Below, one piece after another: positions 1-7,661 of a stretch of 61,632 bases of DNA. The notes below the pieces were generated by a model. That model worked only from the letters and a program-made list of their open reading frames with translations, did not search any database and was not told where the DNA came from. The position numbers and the translations under genes are program-made. Each line of letters begins with the position of its first letter. Position 1 is the stretch's first letter. The stretch spans positions 1-61,632 of the forward strand of contig JAFRLF010000151.1 in NCBI GenBank assembly GCA_017431365.1, given 5' to 3'. The stretch comes from Clostridia bacterium. GTDB taxonomy: Bacteria; Bacillota; Clostridia; Christensenellales; Aristaeellaceae.

Positions 1-26
1 CAGTTATTCAGGATGATTTTGAACAT
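1..26 (-). CDS. Start of an unidentified leftward gene (partial)
   Basis: On the minus strand a GGAGGG Shine-Dalgarno sequence (complement of 32-37) lies 5 bases before an ATG at 26-24. The frame stays open to the window edge and encodes only MFKIILNN. Eight residues are too few to name a family. The gene would be divergent from the RidA operon, a common position for a regulator, but that is only a guess from context. Confidence 0.4.
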
Positions 27-35
27 GGCGTCCCT

Positions 36-54
36 CCTGCAAAGTATTTGCAGG
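36..54. repeat. Inverted repeat over the ribosome binding site of the leftward gene
   Basis: CCTGCAAA (36-43) and TTTGCAGG (47-54) form a perfect 8-base inverted repeat with a 3-base spacer. It touches the Shine-Dalgarno sequence of the gene starting at 26. It could be an operator for a dimeric regulator, or a hairpin that hides the ribosome binding site. Confidence 0.45.
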
Positions 55-170
55 GTCAGCAGGGACTGGCCGTCCGGAAAATCGAGTCGATTTCAAAGAG
101 ATAAGTTTACGGGCTGTTTCTTTGCGCCATTCTTTGATTCCTTAACGGACGACCGACACCATATAGATAT

Positions 171-248
171 GCGGGGTTGCCGCTATACAGCCCCGCCACT
201 CACCTCCACGGGTTCTGTAGTGTGCTGGCCCTACAGATGCAGTATAGC
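171..248 (+). other. Candidate structured leader with a possible pseudoknot
   Basis: GCGGGG (171-176) pairs with CCCCGC (191-196). The loop between them contains GCTATAC (182-188), which is exactly complementary to GTATAGC (242-248), so an H-type pseudoknot is possible. CTGTAG (215-220) and CTACAG (231-236) make a further hairpin inside. The element ends 75 bases before the RidA gene. I do not recognise it as a known riboswitch. The rest of 27-323 shows no gene that I can support. Confidence 0.35.
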
Positions 249-323
249 AAACTTCTACGAATCGCGATAGCGCACCGTTTCATAACCCCTTTGGTGCCTT
301 TCGCAGAAAGGCTGTGTATAGAT

Positions 324-782
324 ATGGACGTCTATGAAATCATGAAGGAAAAGGACATCGTCCTGCCCCCCGCGCCCGGCAAGGGCGGCGTGTACGCGCC
401 CTGCAAAATCGCGGGGAACATGGCGTACGTCTCCGGCTGCGGGCCGATCATCGACGGATGCGAGGCCTCCGGCAAGCTCGGACAGGCGTATACCGTGGAG
501 CAGGGCCAGGTCTTCGCGCGGAACTGCATGCTCAACATTCTGGCCGTGCTGGAACGCGAGATCGGCGACCTCAACCGCGTAAAGAGCGTCGTGAAGATGC
601 TCGCCCTGGTCGCCAGCGCCGACGACTTCACCCAGCAGCCCCAAGTCGCCAACGGAGCGAGCCTCCTGCTCGGTGAAATCTTCGGTCAGGAGCGCGGCAT
701 TCCCGCCCGCTCGGCCATCGGCGTCAACGTCCTGCCGGGGAATATCCCGGTGGAGATCGAATGCATCTTTGAAATCGAATAA
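324..782 (+). CDS. RidA family (YjgF/UK114) enamine/imine deaminase
   Basis: This 152-residue protein has the length and pattern of the RidA family, which hydrolyses reactive enamine/imine intermediates released by PLP enzymes to keto acids and ammonia. Visible family features are GGVYAPCKIAGNMAYVSGCG near the N-terminus, GQAYTVEQGQ, and the C-terminal stretch ARSAIGVNVLPGNIPVEIECI. The usual substrate-binding arginine is in the ARSAIGV segment. The ATG at 324 is weakly supported (AGAAAGG at 304-310); an ATG at 342 is an alternative. It is the first gene of an operon with a D-amino-acid deacylase and a PLP enzyme, so clearing imines made by that PLP enzyme is a reasonable role. Confidence 0.85.
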   Translation: MDVYEIMKEKDIVLPPAPGKGGVYAPCKIAGNMAYVSGCGPIIDGCEASGKLGQAYTVEQGQVFARNCMLNILAVLEREIGDLNRVKSVVKMLALVASADDFTQQPQVANGASLLLGEIFGQERGIPARSAIGVNVLPGNIPVEIECIFEIE

Positions 783-802
783 AAAACGGAGGGCAACTTA
801 CC

Positions 803-2416
803 GTGCGCACGCGCATCGACAACGGCATGATCTACGACGGCAAGGGCGGCACGCCCTATCCCGGCGGCATACTGGCAGAGGACGGAAGGATCGTCGAAGT
901 CTTCTCAGAATCGCCGTGTGAAAAGCCGCCCGCCGACCTCGTGATCGACGCAAAGAAACGCGCGGTCTGCCCCGCTTTCGTGGACATACACCGGCACTGC
1001 GACGTCAAACCCTTTTCGAACGACTGGCGGGGAGAGACGGAGCTTTTGCAGGGCATAGGGACCTGCGTCACGGGAAACTGCGGCATGTCCATGACTCCCG
1101 CCTCCAAAGACCCGGACGCCGCCCGGGCGCAGTACGCCTTTCAGGAGCCGGTACTGGGACCGATGTGCCCGGATCCGCCCATATCCTATCCTGAATACGC
1201 GCGGGCGCTGAGCGGAAAACGCCTGCCTCTCAACATGGCGGCGATGATCGGAACGGGCTCCGTGCGTACGGCGGTCAAGGGCTTTTCACAGGCGCCGTTC
1301 ACGCCCGCGGAGCTGGATATAGCCGAGGGCATCATAGACGAGGCCCTTGCCGAAGGCGCACCGGGCGTCTCTTTGGGGATCATGTACCTGCCTGAATGCT
1401 ACACGACCCCCGACGAATACGTGAGGATCCTCCGGCCCGTGGGTCGGCGCCGCAGCCTGATCACGACGCATATCAGAGGCGAGGGCGACAGCCTGCTCTC
1501 GAGCGTCCGGGAGGTCATCGACATCGCCGGACGCGTCGGCTGCGCGCTGGAAATCAGCCATTTCAAGGCCTGCGGCGTCAAAAACTGGAAAAGCGCGATC
1601 TACCGCGCCATCGACCTCATCGAGGACGCGCGCGCCCGCGGCCAGGACGTCACCTGCGATTTTTACCCGTACGACGGCGGTTCCACCGCCCTGACGACCA
1701 TGCTCCCGTCGGCCTTTGTCGAGGGAGATCTCCCAAAGGCTCTCCTGCGCCTCGGAACCGGAGAGGGCGTTCAGGCCTTCCGCCAGAGCGTCGCCCGGAC
1801 CTATCCGGACTGGGACAATTACGCCGTGACGCTGGGCTGGGAGAGGATCATGATCTCCGGCGTCCATGACCCGGACAATCAGAAATTCCTCGGCATGACC
1901 GTCGAAGCCGCCGCGAAGGCCTTCGGCTTTGACGACGCCTGCGCGCTGGCGGCGCATCTCATGCACACGGACGAAGGGAAGACGTCCATCATCAACATGA
2001 GCATGTGCCAGGATGACATCGACGCCATCGCCCGCCTGCCGTACTCCATCGTCATCTCAGACGCCATATACGCGCGGACGGATACGCCCCACCCCCGGAT
2101 GTACGGCGCGATGCCCCGCATGATCCGCGACTACGCCGTAAAGCGTAGCGTGATACCCCTCGAAACGGCGATCCATAAGATGACCGCCCTCCCCGCCCGA
2201 AGGATGAAGCTGAACGCCGGCGTTCTGGAAAAGGACAGGCCTGCGGACATTCTGATATTCGATCCCGATGTGTTTCGCGACAACGCCACATACGACCGCC
2301 CCGCTCAGCCGGCTACGGGGCTCGATTTCATGTTTCTGAACGGAAAAACAGTCGTCGAAGACAGCCGTGTGACGAACAACCGTTCAGGCCGGTTCATCAA
2401 AGTTCGACATACGTAA
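803..2416 (+). CDS. N-acyl-D-amino-acid deacylase (D-aminoacylase, amidohydrolase superfamily)
   Basis: This protein of 537 residues is full length for the D-aminoacylase branch of metal-dependent amidohydrolases, which split N-acyl-D-amino acids into a carboxylate and a free D-amino acid. It begins with the family's typical N-terminal strand (TRIDNGMIYDGKG). It then has the metal-binding HRH at residues 63-65, GNCGMS at 91-96, a further metal-site histidine in EISHFK, and a C-terminal beta domain (GVLEKDRPADILIFD). The GTG start is preceded by GGAGGG (788-793). It lies 20 bases after the RidA gene and 15 before the PLP enzyme, forming one operon. The related dihydropyrimidinase and dipeptidase families share the fold, so the exact acyl substrate is not certain. 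Confidence 0.85.
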   Translation: MRTRIDNGMIYDGKGGTPYPGGILAEDGRIVEVFSESPCEKPPADLVIDAKKRAVCPAFVDIHRHCDVKPFSNDWRGETELLQGIGTCVTGNCGMSMTPASKDPDAARAQYAFQEPVLGPMCPDPPISYPEYARALSGKRLPLNMAAMIGTGSVRTAVKGFSQAPFTPAELDIAEGIIDEALAEGAPGVSLGIMYLPECYTTPDEYVRILRPVGRRRSLITTHIRGEGDSLLSSVREVIDIAGRVGCALEISHFKACGVKNWKSAIYRAIDLIEDARARGQDVTCDFYPYDGGSTALTTMLPSAFVEGDLPKALLRLGTGEGVQAFRQSVARTYPDWDNYAVTLGWERIMISGVHDPDNQKFLGMTVEAAAKAFGFDDACALAAHLMHTDEGKTSIINMSMCQDDIDAIARLPYSIVISDAIYARTDTPHPRMYGAMPRMIRDYAVKRSVIPLETAIHKMTALPARRMKLNAGVLEKDRPADILIFDPDVFRDNATYDRPAQPATGLDFMFLNGKTVVEDSRVTNNRSGRFIKVRHT

Positions 2417-2431
2417 AAAGGGGGTTGACCC

Positions 2432-3553
2432 ATGAAAATGACAGATCAGGAATATCTCGATCAGTACAGGATAAAAAGTGAAGACGACATCCTGACGCCC
2501 CGTCTCGTCTACTACCCGGAAATCATATATCAAAACATCGAAAACGCCATAAAGACGGCCGGCGGAGCGGAACGGCTCTGGCCGCACGTCAAATCCCACA
2601 AGACGAGGGAAATCGTCCTCATGCAGATGCATCTGGGCATCGAGCGGTTCAAATGCGCCACCCTGGCCGAGGCCGACATGGTCGCCAAGTGCGGCGCAAA
2701 GCATATCCTGCTGGCCTATCCGCTCGTGGGGCCCAATATCGACATGCTACTCAACCTGGCGGAAGAGTATCCGGACACGACCTTTTACGCCCTGGAGGAC
2801 GACCTCGGCATGCTGAAGCGACTGGACGAGGCCTGCGCGCGGCGGCAGGCGACGATGAACTGGCTGTGCGACGTCAACACCGGCATGAACCGCACGGGCG
2901 TCGAAACGGAAAAGCTGTCCACCTTCGTGCAGGCGGCCCAGGCGTTTACGCACGCGAGGTTTATGGGGCTTCACTGCTACGACGGACAGAACCACCAGCC
3001 CTCTCTCGCCGAAAGAAAGAGCGCCGTCGACGCGATCATGCCGCCCGTCGAGCGCGTCGAGCGCGAACTCGAAAAGGGCGGCGTTGCCGTGCCGATCGTC
3101 ATAAGCGGAGGCTCTCCGACATTTTCTTGTCAGGCTGAACGAAAGGGTCAGTACCTCTCCCCGGGCACGGTATTCGTATGGGACTGGGGCTATAACGCCA
3201 AGTTTGATGATCTGCCGTTCTGCCCGGCCGGCGTCGTGCTGACGCGCGTCGTCAGCCACCCCGCGGACGGCGTATTCACGCTGGACGCCGGATCAAAGGC
3301 CCTATCGCCCGACACCCCCGAACGCGGATACCTGCTCGGCGCGGAAGGCGCGAAGCCCCTCCTTCAGAACGAGGAGCACTGGGTCTTTTCAATGCCTAAA
3401 GGCCATGAGGACGAACGCCCGCCCATCGGAAAGGTCATGTACGTCGTTCCGTGGCACATCTGCCCCACGTCGGCCCTTTACGACAGGATCCTCACGGTCA
3501 GGGATCACGAGCCCGGCGAGTACTGGACCGTCGCGGCCAGAAACAGATTTTAA
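2432..3553 (+). CDS. D-threonine aldolase / D-serine dehydratase-like PLP enzyme (alanine racemase fold)
   Basis: At 373 residues it matches the DSD1/D-threonine aldolase family, fold-type III PLP enzymes that also bind a metal. PHVKSHK (51-57) carries the PLP-binding lysine. HICPTSAL near the C-terminus holds the HxC metal-binding pair typical of the family, and ISGGSPTF corresponds to the phosphate-binding loop. Such enzymes cleave D-threonine-type amino acids or deaminate D-serine-type ones. Standing after a D-aminoacylase, it would act on the D-amino acid released. The precise amino acid cannot be read from sequence. The start is an ATG after a G-rich site at 2418-2423; a second ATG two codons on is possible. 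Confidence 0.85.
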   Translation: MKMTDQEYLDQYRIKSEDDILTPRLVYYPEIIYQNIENAIKTAGGAERLWPHVKSHKTREIVLMQMHLGIERFKCATLAEADMVAKCGAKHILLAYPLVGPNIDMLLNLAEEYPDTTFYALEDDLGMLKRLDEACARRQATMNWLCDVNTGMNRTGVETEKLSTFVQAAQAFTHARFMGLHCYDGQNHQPSLAERKSAVDAIMPPVERVERELEKGGVAVPIVISGGSPTFSCQAERKGQYLSPGTVFVWDWGYNAKFDDLPFCPAGVVLTRVVSHPADGVFTLDAGSKALSPDTPERGYLLGAEGAKPLLQNEEHWVFSMPKGHEDERPPIGKVMYVVPWHICPTSALYDRILTVRDHEPGEYWTVAARNRF

Positions 3554-3572
3554 AACACGGAGGAAATCACCT

Positions 3573-4445
3573 ATGTCAGGCAGTTATTATATCCTTCAGA
3601 ACGAAGATCTTTACGTCAGGATATCAAGCGACGGCGCGCAGATGCTTTCAATCAACGACCGGCGCACGGGAGAACGCCTGCTCTGGAACGGAAACCCGAA
3701 AATCTGGCGAGAAAGGGCGCCCTGGCTGTTTCCCATCATCGGCAAACTGAAGGACGACCGTTTTATATATGACGGGAAACCTTACAAAACGCCCATGCAC
3801 GGGTTCGCCAAGCGGATGAGATTTTCAAACGACCTGGTAGGATCCCATCGGCGCGTCTTTGTCCTGACGTACAACGACGATACGCTGGCCGTCTATCCCT
3901 GGCGTTTCCGCCTCGATATTGACTATACCCTCGAAGGCCGAAAGCTGACCGTCAAAGCCGTCGTCACGAATCTGGACGAGAAAACCATGTATTTCTCTCT
4001 GGGCGCTCATCCCGGATTTGTCTGTCAGAACGGCGATCAGCTGGACTTTGGCGGCTTGTCCGCCCTCACATACCGCCGCCTTGAACCCGGCAGCCATCTT
4101 CTGAAACATGAAAAGCACACGCTTCCGCTTGATGACGGAAAACTTACCCTCGACGGTTCTCTCTTCACAGATGATGCCGTCATACTTGAAAGACCGGAAG
4201 TCAATGAGATCGTCCTGAAAAAGGCCGAAGGCGCGGATATCCGCTTCTCGTATGATTCCGTACCGTATTTCGGCCTGTGGTCGAGACACCTTCCCAACGA
4301 TCAAATAAAATACATATGCCTGGAACCGTGGCTGGGCGTCGACGACCTCGTCGACGCGGACGGCCTCATCGAACACAAGGAGGGCATCTGCGCTCTTGAA
4401 CACATGCAAAACTGCACCTTTACCATCGGTATAGAAGTATTGTGA
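3573..4445 (+). CDS. Aldose 1-epimerase family protein (galactose mutarotase-like)
   Basis: The protein has 290 residues and belongs to the aldose 1-epimerase / glucose-6-phosphate 1-epimerase-like family, beta-sandwich proteins that interconvert alpha and beta anomers of sugars. Family features are SSDGAQMLSIND at the start, WNGNPKIWRERAPWLFPIIG, the histidine in PMHGFAKRMRF, and SLGAHPGFVC with the second catalytic histidine. The ATG at 3573 has GGAGGA at 3559-3564. A much longer upstream reading frame exists but overlaps the previous gene and lacks its own ribosome site. A mutarotase here suggests that the operon handles a free or conjugated sugar as well as a D-amino acid. Confidence 0.85.
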   Translation: MSGSYYILQNEDLYVRISSDGAQMLSINDRRTGERLLWNGNPKIWRERAPWLFPIIGKLKDDRFIYDGKPYKTPMHGFAKRMRFSNDLVGSHRRVFVLTYNDDTLAVYPWRFRLDIDYTLEGRKLTVKAVVTNLDEKTMYFSLGAHPGFVCQNGDQLDFGGLSALTYRRLEPGSHLLKHEKHTLPLDDGKLTLDGSLFTDDAVILERPEVNEIVLKKAEGADIRFSYDSVPYFGLWSRHLPNDQIKYICLEPWLGVDDLVDADGLIEHKEGICALEHMQNCTFTIGIEVL

Positions 4446-4460
4446 AAGGAGTCGATCGTT

Positions 4461-5540
4461 TTGAACAGTTTTTTCGAAACCAACAAAACAGCTCTTCAGA
4501 ACTTTGAAAAGGTCTCTCAGAGCGTGGGCGCCCGCGCCGATTACGTCCAGGGCGGCGGCGGAAACACTTCCGCCAAACTGGAAGGCGGCCTCATGGCGAT
4601 CAAGGCGTCCGGATACTGCCTGAAGGACGTGCATGCCGACGCCGCCTACGCGGTGCTGGACTACGCCGCCCTGCGGGATTTTTACCTGAACAGCGAACCC
4701 GGGCAGTTTGAAGACGTGGAAGCCGCCGGCTCCGGTCAGGCCAAGGCCCTGACGAAAGCCATAGAGGGACTGCCGTCTCTTCGGCCCTCCGTGGAGGCGG
4801 GGTTTCATTCGCTGCTTGATACGTACGTCGCACACAGCCACAGCGTCTACGCCAATCTGGCGGCGTGCTCCCGCGAGTGCGTCGACATCGCCCGTGAGGC
4901 GCTGAAGGACGCCGATTACACCTGGGGCTTCGTCCACTACGTCAACCCCGGCGCGCGGCTGACCTTCGCCATCCGGGACGAGCTCAAGCGCGTGGAGCGC
5001 GAGACGGGCCGTCGCCCCGCCGTCATCTTTATGGAGAACCACGGCCTCATCGCCCATCACGACGATCCTGACGAATGCCTGCGCATTCACACCGACGTCA
5101 ACGACCGCATAGCCCGGGCTTTCGGCATAAAGAACGGCGATTTCCCCGCCGTTTCCGTTACGGACGCCGGCAGCGGCCTCGTCAGAGCCGAAGCGCCCTA
5201 CCTGTCCGAACAGATCAGGACCGGCCTTTACGACGAAGCCTTCTTCCTCGAAACGCCGCTGTATCCGGATCAGCAGGTCTTCCTCACCGGTTCGTTCAAG
5301 ATGACGGATCAGCTCCCCGAAGAGGGCATGTGCGCCCTGAATCCGACCACCGGAGAGGCGCTCTTCAACATGCCCGCCGCGAAGGCGCAGGTCATCGCCG
5401 AGACGCTGACCGCCGTGGTGTTCATCGTCCGGACGATCAGGGAAAGCGGCCGCATGCTCTGTACGATGGGAGAAGCCGCCCAGAGCTTTATCGCAAACTG
5501 GGAAAGCGAAAAGTACAGAAAGTCCCTCGCCGGAAAATAA
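4461..5540 (+). CDS. Class II aldolase, like the aldolase half of RhaD-type bifunctional enzymes
   Basis: The 359-residue product has the class II aldolase/adducin fold: GGGGNTS (31-37), SGYCLKDV, a zinc-binding HSH pair in AHSHSVYAN, and a further histidine in ENHGLIAHH. These zinc enzymes reversibly split phosphorylated or free sugars into dihydroxyacetone (phosphate) and an aldehyde. The length exceeds FucA/AraD (about 215-230). It resembles the N-terminal half of the fused aldolase/short-chain dehydrogenase proteins (COG3347), here without the dehydrogenase. Translation starts at TTG 4461 after AAAGGAG (4445-4451). It is the last gene of the operon and is followed by a strong terminator. 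Confidence 0.8.
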   Translation: MNSFFETNKTALQNFEKVSQSVGARADYVQGGGGNTSAKLEGGLMAIKASGYCLKDVHADAAYAVLDYAALRDFYLNSEPGQFEDVEAAGSGQAKALTKAIEGLPSLRPSVEAGFHSLLDTYVAHSHSVYANLAACSRECVDIAREALKDADYTWGFVHYVNPGARLTFAIRDELKRVERETGRRPAVIFMENHGLIAHHDDPDECLRIHTDVNDRIARAFGIKNGDFPAVSVTDAGSGLVRAEAPYLSEQIRTGLYDEAFFLETPLYPDQQVFLTGSFKMTDQLPEEGMCALNPTTGEALFNMPAAKAQVIAETLTAVVFIVRTIRESGRMLCTMGEAAQSFIANWESEKYRKSLAGK

Positions 5541-5562
5541 ACGACTTTTCCGCGCAAAACAG

Positions 5563-5605
5563 ATTCACCCCTTGCTCATTTCCTGCAAGGGGTGAATTGC
5601 TTTTC
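5563..5605 (+). terminator. Rho-independent terminator of the RidA-aldolase operon
   Basis: A perfect 13-base stem (ATTCACCCCTTGC at 5563-5575 and its complement at 5585-5597) has a 9-base loop and is followed by a T-rich stretch. It sits between convergent operons and probably serves the rightward one. Confidence 0.85.
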
Positions 5606-5638
5606 TGAAAGCGATGTTTTTTTGAATTAAACGGATAA

Positions 5639-6421
5639 TCAGCCGCGCGCGGCGCTCAGGACGCTGTAGGCCGTCGGGCCATCTTTTTTCATATCCTCGC
5701 AGCCCGCCTCGATGCTGACACGTCCGTCGTAACCGGCGGCCTTCAGCGCGTCGAAGATTTCTTTATAATCCTCGCCGTCGCCCTCGGCGGGCCAGATGCG
5801 GCCCTGGTCGACGCCCAGCGTGTGGCTGATGTGCACGTGCTTCAGCAGTCTTCCGGCCACGGAAAAGGCGCTGTAGGGCTCGTGAGAGCATACCATGTGA
5901 TACGTGTCTCCCAGCGTCCCGATATGGGGCAGGTCGATGAGCGCGCTCATCATCGCGCCTTCGGACACGAGGTTTATGATGTTGCACTCCGCGCGCCTGA
6001 GCGGCTCTATGGCCAGCTCTATGCCGTAGCGCTCGCAGTACGTGTCGACGACGGCCAGAAAGCGGGCGATCTGACGCCAGGCCTCGGCGTGAGAAAAGCC
6101 CTCAGGCACGCCGCGGGCCGCGCCCGATCCGAAGACGACAACCTTTATTCCCATTTCATGGGCGCGGGAAAAGGCCTTGTCAAGATAGGCGGCGATGTCT
6201 TCCTCGGAGACCTCCGGCCCCGTGACCTTCAGCGTGCCCGGCAGCATGCCGTTGGCCGCTTCAACCGGAATAGGCGCGTTCCTCACGATGTCCAGCTGCG
6301 CGGCGTATTCCTCGTCGCTCAGGCCGTGCAGCCACGCGAGGCCGACCTCGATGTAATCAAAACCCTGCGCCCCGAGAAGGGCGGCGTTTTCAGGCAGCGT
6401 ACATACGCCAAGGCGAATCAT
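5639..6421 (-). CDS. Sugar phosphate isomerase/epimerase family protein (xylose-isomerase-like TIM barrel)
   Basis: This 260-residue protein has the AP-endonuclease-2/xylose-isomerase-like TIM-barrel pattern. It starts with MIRLGVCTLPENAALLGAQGFDYIEVG, has a metal-site glutamate in IELAIEPL, GTLGDTYHM, HVHISHTLG and a final SIEAG. Members bind a divalent metal and isomerise, epimerise or eliminate sugars and inositols. It is the last gene of a leftward cluster with a Gfo/Idh/MocA dehydrogenase and a second TIM barrel of the same superfamily, so action on an oxidised (keto) sugar is plausible. Its start has AGGAAAGG upstream. The substrate cannot be assigned from sequence. Confidence 0.8.
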   Translation of the reverse strand: MIRLGVCTLPENAALLGAQGFDYIEVGLAWLHGLSDEEYAAQLDIVRNAPIPVEAANGMLPGTLKVTGPEVSEEDIAAYLDKAFSRAHEMGIKVVVFGSGAARGVPEGFSHAEAWRQIARFLAVVDTYCERYGIELAIEPLRRAECNIINLVSEGAMMSALIDLPHIGTLGDTYHMVCSHEPYSAFSVAGRLLKHVHISHTLGVDQGRIWPAEGDGEDYKEIFDALKAAGYDGRVSIEAGCEDMKKDGPTAYSVLSAARG

Positions 6422-6456
6422 GGATCATATCATCCTTTCCTGATCAGTCAGCGGCG

Positions 6457-7617
6457 TCATTTGCTGCCGTAGGTTCCCTCGGTGTCGAGGACTACGCTCA
6501 CGTCTTCCTTGCGGCGGGACGTCGCGCGGCGCTTGTTGAGCTCTTCGAGGAATCTATCCTCGTCAAGGGGCAGTTCGACGGTCTCGCCCGTCCAGCTGGA
6601 GAGGTACATCGCGTTGGCGATCGTCAGGCCCTTGATGCCCTCGACGCCGGAGGCGACCATCGGCTCGCCCCGCAGGATGTGCGCGGCGAAGGCGCGCAGC
6701 ACTTCGTTGTGCTGGGGGTTGAAGCCGTCGGTCTCCACCTCGATGACCTCGCACTTGGGCGTGCCGAAGCCCTTCGTATACGTCGCGGAGAACTCCTGCT
6801 CGAACATCTCAAGCTTGTACATATAGAGCTTGTTGTTCTCCGCCACAAGCTTGCCGCCGTCCAAAGAGACCTCGAAGCGGTTCGTGCCAGGGCAGTCGCC
6901 CGTGGATGTAATGAACACGCCGGTTGCGCCGTTGGCGTATTCGACATACGCGGTCACGTCGTCCTCGACTTCGATGTCATGGAAATGCCCTTCCTTGCAG
7001 AAGGCGCGCACGCGGACGGGCATGCCGCAGATCCACTGCCACAGATCGAGGTTGTGCGGGCACTGATTCATGATCACGCCGCCGCCTTCGCCGGACCAGG
7101 TGGCCCGCCACGCGCCGGAATCGTAATAGCTCTGAGAGCGGTACCAGTCGGTGATCAGCCAGTTGGTACGGCGGATCTCGCCCATGGAACCCGAATCGAT
7201 GATTTCCTTCATCTTGCGGTAAATGCAGTTCGTGCGCTGGTTGAACATGATCGCGTACGTCGCCTTGCTGCGGGCCGCCAGCTCGTTGACCTCGCGCACA
7301 GCCTTGGTGTACACGCCAGAGGGCTTTTCACTGAGGGCGTGAATATCGCGCTTCAGGGCTTCGGTGACGTACACCGGATGGAAGTAGTGCGGCGTGGCGA
7401 CGATGATCGCGTCGACGAGGCCACTGTCCATCATTTTAATGGCGTCGTCGAAACGAGTCACTTCGGGAGCCTGCTCCTCGGCCCAGGCGAGGCGCTCCGG
7501 CTTGATGTCGGCCACGGCGGTCAGCTTCATGCCCTCGACCTCGCCGCCGTGAATGCTCTTAAAGTGCGCGGAACCCATGTTACCGATACCGATAATACCT
7601 ACGCGAACGACATCCAT
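6457..7617 (-). CDS. Gfo/Idh/MocA family NAD(P)-dependent oxidoreductase
   Basis: At 386 residues it is full length for the family. An N-terminal Rossmann fold begins VGIIGIGNMGSAH, and the catalytic EKP motif lies in ALSEKPSGVYTKAV. The C-terminal substrate domain includes GGVIMNQCPHNLDLWQW, which contains the usual catalytic histidine. These enzymes oxidise hydroxyl groups of sugars, inositols or sugar acids, often at C2 or C3. A GGGAGG site precedes the ATG. It lies between two xylose-isomerase-like proteins, matching pathways in which a sugar is oxidised first and then isomerised or cleaved. Confidence 0.85.
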   Translation of the reverse strand: MDVVRVGIIGIGNMGSAHFKSIHGGEVEGMKLTAVADIKPERLAWAEEQAPEVTRFDDAIKMMDSGLVDAIIVATPHYFHPVYVTEALKRDIHALSEKPSGVYTKAVREVNELAARSKATYAIMFNQRTNCIYRKMKEIIDSGSMGEIRRTNWLITDWYRSQSYYDSGAWRATWSGEGGGVIMNQCPHNLDLWQWICGMPVRVRAFCKEGHFHDIEVEDDVTAYVEYANGATGVFITSTGDCPGTNRFEVSLDGGKLVAENNKLYMYKLEMFEQEFSATYTKGFGTPKCEVIEVETDGFNPQHNEVLRAFAAHILRGEPMVASGVEGIKGLTIANAMYLSSWTGETVELPLDEDRFLEELNKRRATSRRKEDVSVVLDTEGTYGSK

Positions 7618-7661
7618 ATAAAAAACCTCCCAATCTATGGTTTTTGATCGATAAAACGTGC

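Noticed and set aside
13-270. An 85-codon rightward open frame at the left end
   Set aside because: It has no ribosome site, no recognisable sequence, and runs through the candidate structured leader.
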